Shown: piece after piece, positions 48,890-60,857 of the stretch | Position numbering within the stretch: position 1 is the first letter of the stretch | Layout of the letters: every line of letters begins with the position of its first letter | DNA from: Saccharina japonica | Lineage: Eukaryota; Sar; Phaeophyceae; Laminariales; Laminariaceae | Assembly (NCBI GenBank): GCA_008828725.1 | Contig: MEHQ01004265.1 | Span: 53,755 to 117,754 of the forward strand | Length of the DNA stretch: 64,000 nucleotides | Reading direction: 5' to 3' | The notes under the pieces: generated by a model | Told to the model about the DNA's origin: nothing | Database searches by the model: none | The model's input: the letters and a program-made list of their open reading frames with translations, nothing else | Program-made: the position numbers and the translations under genes

Positions 48890-49540
48890 ACGTACGTACA
48901 GCAGTACCTCATACATGCTACTGCTGTTTTATACGCACAACATAGGAAATGCCAGCCATAAAGAAAGGCGTTTGCTTTAGGCCTTATTCCATATATTTGT
49001 TTTGAAGGCAACATAAATGTACCACGGTGTATATTATTGAACTGCTGTACGAGTAGCCTATAAAAAAAGATAAACTTGTAGGTTGTGGCTCGTGTTGACT
49101 CTGCAGGCGGGCGGTCTCCGGATCTACCTCCGTTTAGATTATCGATCTCACTCGATCTCTCTCCGATGTCGGAACACAGTTAGTTATACTTTCCTGGTTT
49201 AGATGTAGAGCATACGACGACGACGGCAACATCTAGCGGGTCCACATGGTAACTTCGATACCGTCGTCTTCATACACTGGCCTTACCCAACACGAGGCGG
49301 GTTGACCGTGGCTTGATTTTATGTCGGGAGTAGATAGAAGAGTTTAGAGGTCTGACGTCGGAATAACTGATTTATAACAGCGCAATGATACACTGTAGTT
49401 GAACGAGGAGAAAGCAAATTGCCCCGCGTGATTCATTATTTGTTTAACGTATTTTGTAATGCCATAAAATAATTTGAGAAATCGTTTGTTTAACGTATTT
49501 TGTACTGCTGTAAAACAATTTGATTAAACGATATGTTTTC
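48890..49540 (+). repeat. Direct repeat R1 (about 600 bp, diverged)
   Basis: R1 is related to 50138-50735: both run through GTACTGCTGTTTTATACG-like text, CTATAAAAAAAG, GGTCTCC.GATCTA.CTCC, CTTACCCAACACGA and GCAAATTGCCCCGC in the same order. R1 and R2 could be the ends of a decayed non-autonomous element, but they do not begin TG or end CA. Inside, 49444-49540 holds a tandem copy of GTTTAACGTATTTTGTA. Confidence 0.5.
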
Positions 49541-50137
49541 CCCCCGCTGTTGAACCATATACAGCTAGTACGAGTTAGTTTGTATGTATACATCTTACGT
49601 AGTTTGTATGCGAATATATTAAACGTTGCAGGCAAAAGCCCGGCCTTTCGTCGGGGCTGATAACTATTATAGAAGACGACTCGCTCGCCTCACGGCCATA
49701 CTACCGAGTGCTGTACTGGGCTGCTGTCGAATCCCGTGTAGGCGCAAGGCAGGTGGAGATGGGGGCCAGCGGTTGGTCGTATTACTGGCTGAATTCTTGC
49801 CACGCAAGGATGAACAACCTCGCCAACTAAAAGATGTGTCGGTCGTGTGGTGGGGTTGTGGCCTGCATGTGGCATATGGCAAACCATGCGTTGCTTGCTT
49901 GTGCTGACGATATGCGGGCTCTTTCCTGTCTGTTCTCCTTTCCCTTTGACAAAGTACGGGCTTTTGTTTTGTCGGCTACTTAATTGTACAGGCGAAGCAC
50001 TTTGAATTCGTGGCCGAAATCGAAAGAAAAACAAAACTAATAAAGGCGGGAAAGCTTCGAAAGCAGAAAACGAATCTTCAAAAGCACGAAAGAAACAGGA
50101 CAGCTTCGAAAGCGGAACACAAAGTTCGATCACATAA

Positions 50138-50735
50138 AATACAAAAACGTACAGCATTACCTCCTTACCTGGTACGCGTACTGCTGTTTTATACGTACAT
50201 CAGAGAGTATGACAACCACAAAGAAAGGCGTTGGTTTTGGGCCTTTTATTCCGTTTGTTTTGTAGGAAACTTGTAGGCAACAAAAATGTACCACGAGGTA
50301 CAATACCTGTACTACTGTACGATAAGCCTATAAAAAAAGTGCAATTCGTGGGTTGCGACTCGTGTCGACCTTGAGGCGTGCGGTCTCCTGATCTATCTCC
50401 TAAACAATCTCGATCTCTCCCGATCTCTATCGAATGTCGAAACACAGTTAGGTTTCCCGGTTTAGATGTAGAACATACAACAACGAGAGCAACATTTATC
50501 AAGTCAAAATGATAACTTCGAAGCCGTCGTTTGCATGCGCTGGCCTTACCCAACACGAAACGGGTTGGCCGTGGCTTGAATATATGTCGAGAGTCGAGTT
50601 CAAAGGTCTGACGTCGTACGAACTTGTTGGTAGCAGCGCGTTGACACTCTATAGTATAGTTGAACGAGGAGAAAGCAAATTGCCCCGCCTGAAACAATAT
50701 TTGTTTACGAAACGTATCTGTAAAACAATTTGACA
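50138..50735 (+). repeat. Direct repeat R2, partner of R1
   Basis: This is the partner of 48890-49540 at roughly 75% identity by eye. The purine-rich stretch before it (50010-50130) repeats CTTCGAAAGC phrases. The same pair recurs at 54770-55450 and 56048-56645 in the right assembly copy. Confidence 0.5.
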
Positions 50736-50784
50736 GAATAATATTTATCTAAATTGTACAAAATATTCGTAAATAAATAGTTTT

Positions 50785-51262
50785 TTACGCGGGGCAATCA
50801 ATCGCTGTTCATACATAGCTGTAAACGAAGCAGCAGCGGCAGCAGCAACATATATATGAAACAGCAGAATGAAGAAGCAGCAGCAGCCGCAGCAGCAACA
50901 GCAGCATAGGCCTACACACACATACGCACAACTACCGCTGCTAAATCTGTAGGGCTGCTGCTGCTGCTGCTCCTGCTGTGTGTAGGCTACATTCCCAACT
51001 TCGAGAATGTTTACAAAATTCTCGTAAACAAATAGAGTTTTACGCGGGGTAATCGATCGCTGTTCATACATCGTTGTACACGAAGCGGCAGCGGCAACAG
51101 AAACATTAGGAACAGCAGAATGAAGAAGCAGCAGCAGCAGCAGCAGCAGCACAGGCCTACACACACATACGCACAACTACCGCTGCTACTTCTGGTGTAC
51201 TGCTGCTGCTGCTGCTGCTGCTGCTCCTGCTGTGTGTAGGTTGCATTCCCAACTTCGAGAGC
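50785..51262 (+). repeat. Two-copy 250-bp tandem duplication with CAG/CTG runs
   Basis: The block from 'ttttacgcggggcaatc' through CAG runs, AGGCCTACACACACATACGC and CTGCTG runs to CCCAACTTCGAGA occurs twice in a row (about 50785-51006 and 51031-51262). The CAG and CTG tract lengths differ between the two. It is repeated at 56695-57172 after the assembly duplicate. Confidence 0.75.
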
Positions 51263-52353
51263 GGGACATCTTCGGAAGTGGAACACTTGACAAAGTTCGA
51301 TCATAAAATAAAAATAACAAAACACACCCGTAAAGATGATACGGACCACTTCGGACCACTCTCTACTTCAAGCACAGATCTATATATGTTTCTATATATG
51401 AATCCGTTTTTGTCCGGAATTCGTGTTGCGCGCACATATCACGCGACCTTATGAGCGGATATATGAATTATCACCATAGGATACAGCTTTCAGTTCAACG
51501 GGTTCCTTATTTGCGTGTGCTTCGGGCACTCGAGTGGATATCTCGATCGGCACTCGTGGCTGACAAAGTTTGGGCTGATATGTGTCAACCCGGTTGTACA
51601 CGTGTACATATTATCCGTGTATTGTGGACCACAGTACGCCGTTAGCTGTGAAATCAATGTGTCTCCTATCGCTTAGAGACATGTCTGGAACAGCTTGATC
51701 AGACAAGTATCAACTCTTACGTGTACTCCCTTGGCAGCGATGTCGTTCACATGTAATGTATATATTGTTGACCTAGAGTACTATTAATAGCAGCATATTA
51801 ACATTTTTCGAGTATGCCGACACATGCGAAGTAGCGGCGAGCATCAGGCTGCCACGGCGAAGAGCCCGTTGTATTGTAAGGCGAATTGGACATATTCGTG
51901 ATTCAGGAGCACAGTTGTGTGGTCTCTCTCTTGCGTAAAAAGGGATTAATCGACACTAGCTGGAGTAATAAAATACCGTGTGTCTCAAAATTCAAATCAT
52001 TAGTATTGTCCTGAACTACGTAGTCTGAAATACTTAACCAGTTGCGATATATTATACGCCCCTGTACATCAGACGTACCGACAAGTATAACCTTCTAAAC
52101 ACAAACCGGTGTATTGAGTCAAACTACTGTAGCTCACTTTAGATAGGTCATTAATGTCACCCCTCTCATTATGCCATAATCGATTACAATTTCAAACAAT
52201 ATAATATTCTACAAGGTTCGCCTTTGGCATGTGTATATATATATATCCGAAATTGCCTATAGAACTGATCCACTAGGCAATTAGGGTGACTTCAGTGAGT
52301 GTTAATACGCAAACTTGAGTGGAAATATAACAATCCTGCCGTTCGTATACTAC

Positions 52354-52564
52354 CCACTGCGTTAAGAGCACCATCTGCGATAATCCACTCAATTTGTCTC
52401 GAGTACTCGGGCGCTGGACGTACTCCAAGCAACCGCTGCCAAGTTCTCCCGAACACCTCCCTCAGAGACACGTGAAATAAATATGATATGCCAATACATA
52501 CCGTGATAATTGACAGTTGCCTATATGGACCAAGATTGTCCAACTTGGTGTGTATTTTGTTTGT
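52354..52564 (-). CDS. Membrane-protein exon 4, left assembly copy
   Basis: This is identical to 58264-58474. In this copy no exon 3 follows upstream because the sequence breaks off at the N, so it is probably the same genomic exon represented twice. See 58264 for the description. Confidence 0.4.
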
Positions 52565-52759
52565 CTACAACAGTGTGTTCCGTTGGCAAATTATAGGGAA
52601 TATAAATAGTTGCTGTAGACTTTTGGTTTAGCGTGGCTATTTATGGTCTTATAAGAATACACGTGCAACTGCAAAATGTTTTACCGTGTGCATCGCGTCT
52701 TTTAAAACTAGGTAAAATTATACAGTACGGGTTCATACAATTACGCCCGTCGTGTGGTG

Positions 52760-52760
52760 N
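52760..52760. other. Single N: contig or gap junction
   Basis: This is the only ambiguous base in the window. Left of it the sequence ends in 'cgtgtggtg'. Right of it the sequence jumps back to text matching about 46944. Both sides are explained if two contigs of the same locus were joined end to end. Confidence 0.9.
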
Positions 52761-53525
52761 ATATACATATATATATATATACAAGGCTTTCCTTTGGAGT
52801 GGTTGTAAGCTGGGAGTTGCTTCTTGAACGAACACAATGTTTGCTTGTAGTTGGGTTTGGACTAGTCCGCCAAAGATTGCAGTTGTTTGGGGGATTAGTG
52901 TGGCCACAATGAGTAACAATTTTACAGTACATTAACATATAGCCTACTCGTACATCAAACCGCCCAAATAAATACGGGCGACGCAAGAAAAGCATAGTAG
53001 TAAAGTTGCCCCCCCCCGTACGCAGTACCTCAGCAGTAACAGAGCAGTAGTAACAAAACAATACAGAGCGGCAACCTATATACTGCGGTCTATGCCGGTC
53101 CAGGGACGAGTCGACAATATATACCTGTTTTTTTCATCAGACCCTAAGACCCAACGAAGACACTCTGCCCTCGTACATATGGGCGGTGTACGTATTGTAT
53201 GATGCTCGTACCTCAGAACGCACTTCGTACGGGTACGACTTTTGTTTACTTTCTAGGAGCAATATTATACAGAGGATTTTCTGTGAAATTCATGAAAAAC
53301 GCGTGCCTCTTGCGCAGAGTCGGGAAGTGCGAAAAACAGCAATCTATTCCAGTTGGGTGCGCAAATAATTTTTCAGATATCCTTCTTAGAATATTGGATG
53401 CGGCGATATGTATGATGTAGGTCAGGAACAAAAAGTGTTTGGTTTTTTTACATGTCGTACGTGGCGGTTGAACAAAGCTAGCTACTCTGTACGTACAGAC
53501 AAACACACTCGTACAACAGCACATG

Positions 53526-53582
<57 letters not shown>

Positions 53583-53600
53583 GCAGCAGCAACAGTAGTA
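53526..53600. repeat. CAG microsatellite, right copy (expanded)
   Basis: About 16 CAG units are followed by AAG, CAG and CAACAGTAGTAG interruptions. The flanks are the same as at 47691, so this is a length variant of the same locus. Confidence 0.85.
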
Positions 53601-56600
53601 GCAAGCAGCAGCAGGCACAGGGAGAGCAGAGCACCAGGGTAGAACCCTGCTCCTTGCCCCCATGCTCTTGTTTTACGGTGATAGTCTGTCTTGCGTTGAT
53701 TTGCTTGAAAGTAAGCATACGTCCTGCTGTCTGTCTGCCTTTGCTTACAAAAAAAACGTAGTAAGTAGTAGATGCCGCGTTCGCACGTCAAGGCAGATAG
53801 ATACTGACACATAGCCCGCAGAAGAACAGCAGCAGTAGTAGCAGCAGTTCAGCAGCAGCAGTGCTGCAGTACAGCAACAGCAGTACGCCATGAGCTTTGC
53901 CTGATAGCCGGTATGATGGTATCTGTCTCTACGCTCCCAAAATGCCGGTTGTGCAGCTATGCATCATGACCTCTCCAATATGATAGTCTGTATGTAGGTG
54001 CCTCGCTGTTCAAATGCCGGCTATCGAGCAACTACGTCATGATGGTTGCGCACCAAAGCGCCCGCTGCTATACCGCCCGTTACTGCTGCTGTTGCTGCAC
54101 GTAGCCCCCACGCCCGCAGCCACATTACTTATGCATGCACTATCGCAGCAGTTGTTGATCGTGTGCTGCTGATGCTTATCATCAGCGTTGGCTGATGACC
54201 TGTATGGCGATGTCTGCGGCAAAACAGTTGGCGGCGAAGCGCTGCTGCTGTTCAAATGCCAGCCATGCTCTGCCGTGCGTTGTCGTCGTAGCTGACAAAC
54301 TGAAGTACGGACTATAGACTATTAATAGTTGTAGTCGTGGTGCTGCCAGCAAAGCGTGAAGAGCTAAACGCTATTTCGAAGCTGTCAACCGAAAGTTGGG
54401 CCCTTTGTCACGAAGAAGAGCTGTCGTACGGTCCGCTCGTCACGACCGACCCCGGTTGACGTAAATGTATAGTTGTTTATGTGCACAAGGCTTTCCTACG
54501 GAGTGGCCATAGTAAGGGCGACGCAAAAACTACGGGTTACCTCGGTCGCAGCAGAGCATCAGCACGACGCACAGCAGCAGCAACTACAACAGCCGCAGCA
54601 GCAGCAGCAGCAGCAGCAAAAACGACAGAAGCAAATAGACTGATGCATCTTTACCTAAATCCAAGGAGTGCGGACAAATCGTTTCGACGAAGATGGAAAC
54701 TAAAGTAAAGAACGTGTACGTACGTACGAACTCTCGATGTACGTTTTTTCATGCTGCCGCCTGCTGACGTAATACGTACGTACAGCAGTACCCCCTACAT
54801 TACTACCTGGTATTATATACCAGGTATACGTGCTACTGCTGTTTTATACGTACAACATAGGAAATGCCAGCCATAAAAAAAAAGACGTTTACTTTTAGGC
54901 CTTATTCCTTTTGTTTTGAACGCAACAAAAATGTACCACGGTGCATATTATTGTACTGCTGTACGAGTAGCCTATAAAAAAAGATAAACTTGTAGGTTGT
55001 GGCTCGTGTTGACTCTGCAGGCGGGCGGTCTCCGGATCTACCTCCGTTTAGATTATCGATCTCACTCGATCTCTCTCCGATTTCGGAACACAGTTATACT
55101 TTTCTGGTTTAGATGTAGAGCATACCACGACGAGGGCAACATCTAGCGGGTCCACATGGTAACTTCGAGGCCGTCGTCTTCATACACTGGCCTTACCCAA
55201 CACGAGGCGGGTTGACCGTGGCTTGATTTTATGTCGGGAGTAGATAGAAGAGTTTAGAGGTCTGACGTCGGAATAACTGATTTATAACAGCGCAATGATA
55301 CACTGTAGTTGAACGAGGAGAAAGCAAATTGCCCCGCGTGATTCATTATTTGTTTAACGTATTTTGTAATGCCATAAAATAATTTGAGAAATCGTTTGTT
55401 TAACGTATTTTGTACTGCTGTAAAACAATTTGATTAAACGATATGTTTTCCCCCCGCTGTTGAACCATATACAGCTAGTACGAGTTAGTTTGTATGTATA
55501 CATCTTACGTAGTTTGTATGCGAATATATTAAACGTTGCAGGCAAAAGCCCGGCCTTTCGTCGGGGCTGATAACTATTATAGAAGACGACTCGCTCGCCT
55601 CACGGCCATACTACCGAGTGCTGTACTGGGCTGCTGTCGAATCCCGTGTAGGCGCAAGGCAGGTGGAGATGGGGGCCAGCGGTTGGTCGTATTACTGGCT
55701 GAATTCTTGCCACGCAAGGATGAACAACCTCGCCAACTAAAAGATGTGTCGGTCGTGTGGTGGGGTTGTGGCCTGCATGTGGCATATGGCAAACCATGCG
55801 TTGCTTGCTTGTGCTGACGATATGCGGGCTCTTTCCTGTCTGTTCTCCTTTCCCTTTGACAAAGTACGGGCTTTTGTTTTGTCGGCTACTTAATTGTACA
55901 GGCGAAGCACTTTGAATTCGTGGCCGAAATCGAAAGAAAAACAAAACTAATAAAGGCGGGAAAGCTTCGAAAGCAGAAAACGAATCTTCAAAAGCACGAA
56001 AGAAACAGGACAGCTTCGAAAGCGGAACACAAAGTTCGATCACATAAAATACAAAAACGTACAGCATTACCTCCTTACCTGGTACGCGTACTGCTGTTTT
56101 ATACGTACATCAGAGAGTATGACAACCACAAAGAAAGGCGTTGGTTTTGGGCCTTTTATTCCGTTTGTTTTGTAGGAAACTTGTAGGCAACAAAAATGTA
56201 CCACGAGGTACAATACCTGTACTACTGTACGATAAGCCTATAAAAAAAGTGCAATTCGTGGGTTGCGACTCGTGTCGACCTTGAGGCGTGCGGTCTCCTG
56301 ATCTATCTCCTAAACAATCTCGATCTCTCCCGATCTCTATCGAATGTCGAAACACAGTTAGGTTTCCCGGTTTAGATGTAGAACATACAACAACGAGAGC
56401 AACATTTATCAAGTCAAAATGATAACTTCGAAGCCGTCGTTTGCATGCGCTGGCCTTACCCAACACGAAACGGGTTGGCCGTGGCTTGAATATATGTCGA
56501 GAGTCGAGTTCAAAGGTCTGACGTCGTACGAACTTGTTGGTAGCAGCGCGTTGACACTCTATAGTATAGTTGAACGAGGAGAAAGCAAATTGCCCCGCCT

Positions 56601-58263
56601 GAAACAATATTTGTTTACGAAACGTATCTGTAAAACAATTTGACAGAATAATATTTATCTAAATTGTACAAAATATTCGTAAATAAATAGTTTTTTACGC
56701 GGGGCAATCAATCGCTGTTCATACATAGCTGTAAACGAAGCAGCAGCGGCAGCAGCAACATATATATGAAACAGCAGAATGAAGAAGCAGCAGCAGCCGC
56801 AGCAGCAACAGCAGCATAGGCCTACACACACATACGCACAACTACCGCTGCTAAATCTGTAGGGCTGCTGCTGCTGCTGCTCCTGCTGTGTGTAGGCTAC
56901 ATTCCCAACTTCGAGAATGTTTACAAAATTCTCGTAAACAAATAGAGTTTTACGCGGGGTAATCGATCGCTGTTCATACATCGTTGTACACGAAGCGGCA
57001 GCGGCAACAGAAACATTAGGAACAGCAGAATGAAGAAGCAGCAGCAGCAGCAGCAGCAGCACAGGCCTACACACACATACGCACAACTACCGCTGCTACT
57101 TCTGGTGTACTGCTGCTGCTGCTGCTGCTGCTGCTCCTGCTGTGTGTAGGTTGCATTCCCAACTTCGAGAGCGGGACATCTTCGGAAGTGGAACACTTGA
57201 CAAAGTTCGATCATAAAATAAAAATAACAAAACACACCCGTAAAGATGATACGGACCACTTCGGACCACTCTCTACTTCAAGCACAGATCTATATATGTT
57301 TCTATATATGAATCCGTTTTTGTCCGGAATTCGTGTTGCGCGCACATATCACGCGACCTTATGAGCGGATATATGAATTATCACCATAGGATACAGCTTT
57401 CAGTTCAACGGGTTCCTTATTTGCGTGTGCTTCGGGCACTCGAGTGGATATCTCGATCGGCACTCGTGGCTGACAAAGTTTGGGCTGATATGTGTCAACC
57501 CGGTTGTACACGTGTACATATTATCCGTGTATTGTGGACCACAGTACGCCGTTAGCTGTGAAATCAATGTGTCTCCTATCGCTTAGAGACATGTCTGGAA
57601 CAGCTTGATCAGACAAGTATCAACTCTTACGTGTACTCCCTTGGCAGCGATGTCGTTCACATGTAATGTATATATTGTTGACCTAGAGTACTATTAATAG
57701 CAGCATATTAACATTTTTCGAGTATGCCGACACATGCGAAGTAGCGGCGAGCATCAGGCTGCCACGGCGAAGAGCCCGTTGTATTGTAAGGCGAATTGGA
57801 CATATTCGTGATTCAGGAGCACAGTTGTGTGGTCTCTCTCTTGCGTAAAAAGGGATTAATCGACACTAGCTGGAGTAATAAAATACCGTGTGTCTCAAAA
57901 TTCAAATCATTAGTATTGTCCTGAACTACGTAGTCTGAAATACTTAACCAGTTGCGATATATTATACGCCCCTGTACATCAGACGTACCGACAAGTATAA
58001 CCTTCTAAACACAAACCGGTGTATTGAGTCAAACTACTGTAGCTCACTTTAGATAGGTCATTAATGTCACCCCTCTCATTATGCCATAATCGATTACAAT
58101 TTCAAACAATATAATATTCTACAAGGTTCGCCTTTGGCATGTGTATATATATATATCCGAAATTGCCTATAGAACTGATCCACTAGGCAATTAGGGTGAC
58201 TTCAGTGAGTGTTAATACGCAAACTTGAGTGGAAATATAACAATCCTGCCGTTCGTATACTAC

Positions 58264-58474
58264 CCACTGCGTTAAGAGCACCATCTGCGATAATCCACTC
58301 AATTTGTCTCGAGTACTCGGGCGCTGGACGTACTCCAAGCAACCGCTGCCAAGTTCTCCCGAACACCTCCCTCAGAGACACGTGAAATAAATATGATATG
58401 CCAATACATACCGTGATAATTGACAGTTGCCTATATGGACCAAGATTGTCCAACTTGGTGTGTATTTTGTTTGT
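58264..58474 (-). CDS. Membrane-protein exon 4 (unit 2)
   Basis: The acceptor GTTGTAG (58475-58477 is TAG) joins in phase 0 to exon 3, giving FIADL-TNKIHTKLDN. The frame continues GPYRQLSIITVCIGISYLFH (hydrophobic), VSLREVFGRTWQRLLGV, RPAPEYSRQIEWIIADGA. The likely donor is GTAGTA (exon end 58264), but GTGGGT four bases earlier is also possible. The unit 1 partner (22530-22760) has two stops and a broken acceptor. The junction segment LNAVTVLFIADLTNKIHTKL looks like one continuous membrane-border motif, which supports the splice. Further exons toward lower coordinates were not found. Confidence 0.6.
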
Positions 58475-58709
58475 CTACAACAGTGTGTTCCGTTGGCAAA
58501 TTATAGGGAATATAAATAGTTGCTGTAGACTTTTGGTTTAGCGTGGCTATTTATGGTCTTATAAGAATACACGTGCAACTGCAAAATGTTTTACCGTGTG
58601 CATCGCGTCTTTTAAAACTAGGTAAAATTATACAGTACGGGTTCATACAATTACGCCCGTCGTGTGGTGAATAACCATGCGTACAACAAGTGGATATGCC
58701 TCTACTCAC

Positions 58710-59048
58710 CAAATCAGCGATGAAGAGGACGGTTACTGCATTCAATACCACGGAAGTGCTGTCGGCTGAAGTTGACACTAGCACCGTCATCGCCGCGGTA
58801 ATCATAATCCCATACACAATGAGGAGGCCAATGCCGAACGCGCGATGACCAGCACATGTTCCGTCCACCAACAACGAGAAACCAGCGCGCAGATCATGAG
58901 TTGTGGAAGCGACCAGCAGGTACATGGCTCCTGTAACTGACGGCAGTAGGTAGCCGGACTCGTCATTGCCATCGGCAGACCTATCGTTCTCGGGATCTGG
59001 CGTGTCTCTAGCCAGGACGATGAGCATGGTGTAGGCGAATCCTTGCAT
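58710..59048 (-). CDS. Membrane-protein exon 3 (unit 2)
   Basis: A 339-bp phase-0 exon lies between an acceptor TTTTGTTCAG and a donor GTGAGT. It encodes 113 residues from MQGFAYTM to FIADL, with hydrophobic stretches at about 1-13, 33-49, 70-91 and 96-112, an acidic loop (TPDPEND) and a CAGHRA turn. About 93% of residues match the unit 1 exon (23014-23352), and many base changes are silent. Exon 2 joins upstream in frame (WLILM-MQGFAY), so the ATG is internal. It is part of a multi-pass membrane protein of unknown role. Confidence 0.75.
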
Positions 59049-59729
59049 CTGAACAAAACATCAAACGAAGTCGCACGGTTAGCATGCGGCTGGCTATTGT
59101 CAAAACGTTAGTTTCAACATGTGGTACCTTGACATATGCATATGCAAACATAATTCTAGGTAAAATATATGTTGTGAAATGGATCGATATTTTTCCTTAA
59201 ACTTGTAAGACTGGTTTTGGTTTTGCTGTACAGGTAAGTATGTGATGACGATTGAATCGGCATTACACGGCGGATTGGGGAAATTCAGCGATGAACCTGC
59301 GCTGACGGCGGTGGCTGGGCTCTGGTGACGATAAAGCCTATATCAAGAGTAATTTTGGTTTAACAAACCACCACATCAAAGGTGTGATCGTGCAAGGGCC
59401 ACTGAATGGTGCTGTTGTACTGGCGAAGATGAGACAAACATGATGCGCAAACGGCATTATCACGTGTGTTATGGGATACCTTGGGCAAGAAACTATGCTC
59501 TGAACTCTTTGGAATGCCGTATAAATGGGATGCAAGGTCCACGTGAAGCCCCATGTTTCCACTTTGTGTCTGCCACCACACTCGAACCCACTCCGGCGTT
59601 CTAAAAATAACAAAATAAACATGAAGATAGAGCCGGACGATGTACCGCCGTATGACCAAGAGATTTAACGGCTTGAACACCGCAAGGGGAGGAGATACGT
59701 TCGATGACCAGTTACCTTGGTGACCTTAC

Positions 59730-59884
59730 CATCAGAATGAGCCATCCGATTAGTCTATCAGACAGCCCTGTGTCTTCGTCTTCCTCGTCGACCTTTTCGC
59801 CGCACGCCCAGATGTAGATAGAGTCGGATAGGTGTCGACGCATCCAGGCAGAATTGAGTCCCGCGCTGGTCTGGGTGCCATTCT
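59730..59884 (-). CDS. Membrane-protein exon 2 (unit 2)
   Basis: A 155-bp exon lies after acceptor CCAAGCAG and before donor GTAAGG; length and borders match 24029-24183. It encodes TSAGLNSAWMRRHLSDSIYI, WACGEKVDEEDED, then SDRLIGWLILM, which begins a membrane segment completed by exon 3. The first two bases complete a split codon from exon 1: G from AAAG plus AG gives Glu, reading NPRLK-E-NGTQ. Confidence 0.7.
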
Positions 59885-60223
59885 CTGCTTGGGCGCAACA
59901 ACCGTTACAAGGATGATAAAAAAAAAAGAGATGATATCGCCCCTTGCAGATGTGATATTGACTTCGAGTCCTGGAAATGATCAGGGTGATGAACGAACGT
60001 TTAGTTAATAACGATATTCGATTATGATTTCGTGTGGATTGTACTTTGGAGTCCGAGCATGCTTCAATATTCATTTTATCGAACTGCGAACCGCGTTGTC
60101 GGCTACGCTGCTGAGAGTCCTGCAACAAGGATGCCTCTTTCAGAAAAAGCTTCGAGTACGCACACCTGGCGGAATCGCTACACCAACAACTGTTTACAGC
60201 ATCGTTCCAATTGGTGCAATCAC

Positions 60224-60297
60224 CTTTAAGCCGCGGGTTCGGAGGCAAGCACGAGTAAGCGTATAACATAGATTCATATGATTTAAGTGCCGCCAAG
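60224..60297 (-). CDS. Candidate membrane-protein exon 1 (unit 2)
   Basis: About 74 bp read LAALKSYESMLYAYSCLPPN then PRLK. A donor GTGATT leaves phase 1, exactly what exon 2 needs. The acceptor AG before CTTGGCGGC is shared with unit 1 (CCAG before CTTAGCGGC at about 24547) but has a weak pyrimidine tract. The frame is also open through the intron here, so the borders rest on phase and conservation only. Unit 1 keeps LAALQSHEYM but not the donor. Confidence 0.5.
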
Positions 60298-60857
60298 CTT
60301 GCAGGCTTAGATTGTCCGAACGCAATAAAAGTTCGAAGCATCCCGATCGAAACCACGTGGCTCAATTTCTTGAGGACACCTATTTCGAACTCGAAACCAA
60401 ACAATACTTGGTGACCAATCGTCTCATCCCGATGCCGATACACATAACAATCGTCTGTATCAAATACCGGTTCTTCCCCGTTACGTGTACTACATGCATG
60501 TTTCGGTCATTAGCCAGCGCTGATAAGTTTAATCCTAGCTGTGGCCCGTTTCCCTTGTTTGTTTGACAACCCATGAAAGCCCCCACACTCAAAACCCAGC
60601 TACTTTACCCGAACCAAAATAGGTGCTGTTGAACAAGCCGCCGAAAGGTCGTCCACGTACTTCCAACGTCTGGAAATCCCTTACTATATGATCGTTCTAT
60701 CGCTGTCGGTAAATTGAAAGCTGCAAACGGGAATGATTAATCGATCAATAGAAGGCTAAACGCTGCGCGGCGTAGTCGCGCAACGAAAACAAAGTACTCA
60801 AGGTTTGATTCGTCTATTAGGGACGAGTGCTGCCGCTATAGCAAAGTAAGCCCATCG

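Larger units (their letters stand above)
46965..52759. repeat. Near-identical duplicated block, left copy (probable assembly duplicate)
   Basis: This block matches 52780-58669. Its first part (to 49260) differs from the right copy by substitutions and small indels. From 49261 to its end the two copies looked identical wherever I compared them, at a constant offset of 5910. The copy stops exactly at the N (52760), in the middle of text that continues normally only in the right copy (58670). Confidence 0.9.
52761..58669. repeat. Near-identical duplicated block, right copy
   Basis: This is the second copy of 46965-52759. It begins directly after the N inside an AT-dinucleotide run and ends by flowing into 58670 onward, which is collinear with unit 1 at 22980. 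Its microsatellites have different lengths from the left copy (for example the CAG run at 53526). Confidence 0.9.

Noticed and set aside
49690-50697. Minus-strand proteins of 155 and 165 residues, also found identically at 55600-56607
   Set aside because: The identity comes from the assembly-type duplication. The frames lie over purine-rich and repeat DNA and have no partner in unit 1.
50745-51176. A cysteine/glutamine-rich protein
   Set aside because: It is produced by CAG/CTG runs in a tandem duplication and has no domain or splice evidence.
47691-51240. A CRISPR array suggested by regular short repeats
   Set aside because: The repeats are CAG/CTG microsatellites and tandem duplications without unique, equal-length spacers, in a eukaryotic setting.
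52761-58669. A genuine recent tandem duplication of 5.9 kb
   Set aside because: It cannot be excluded, but the breakpoint coincides with the single N and the first part differs like alleles, so an assembly explanation is simpler.
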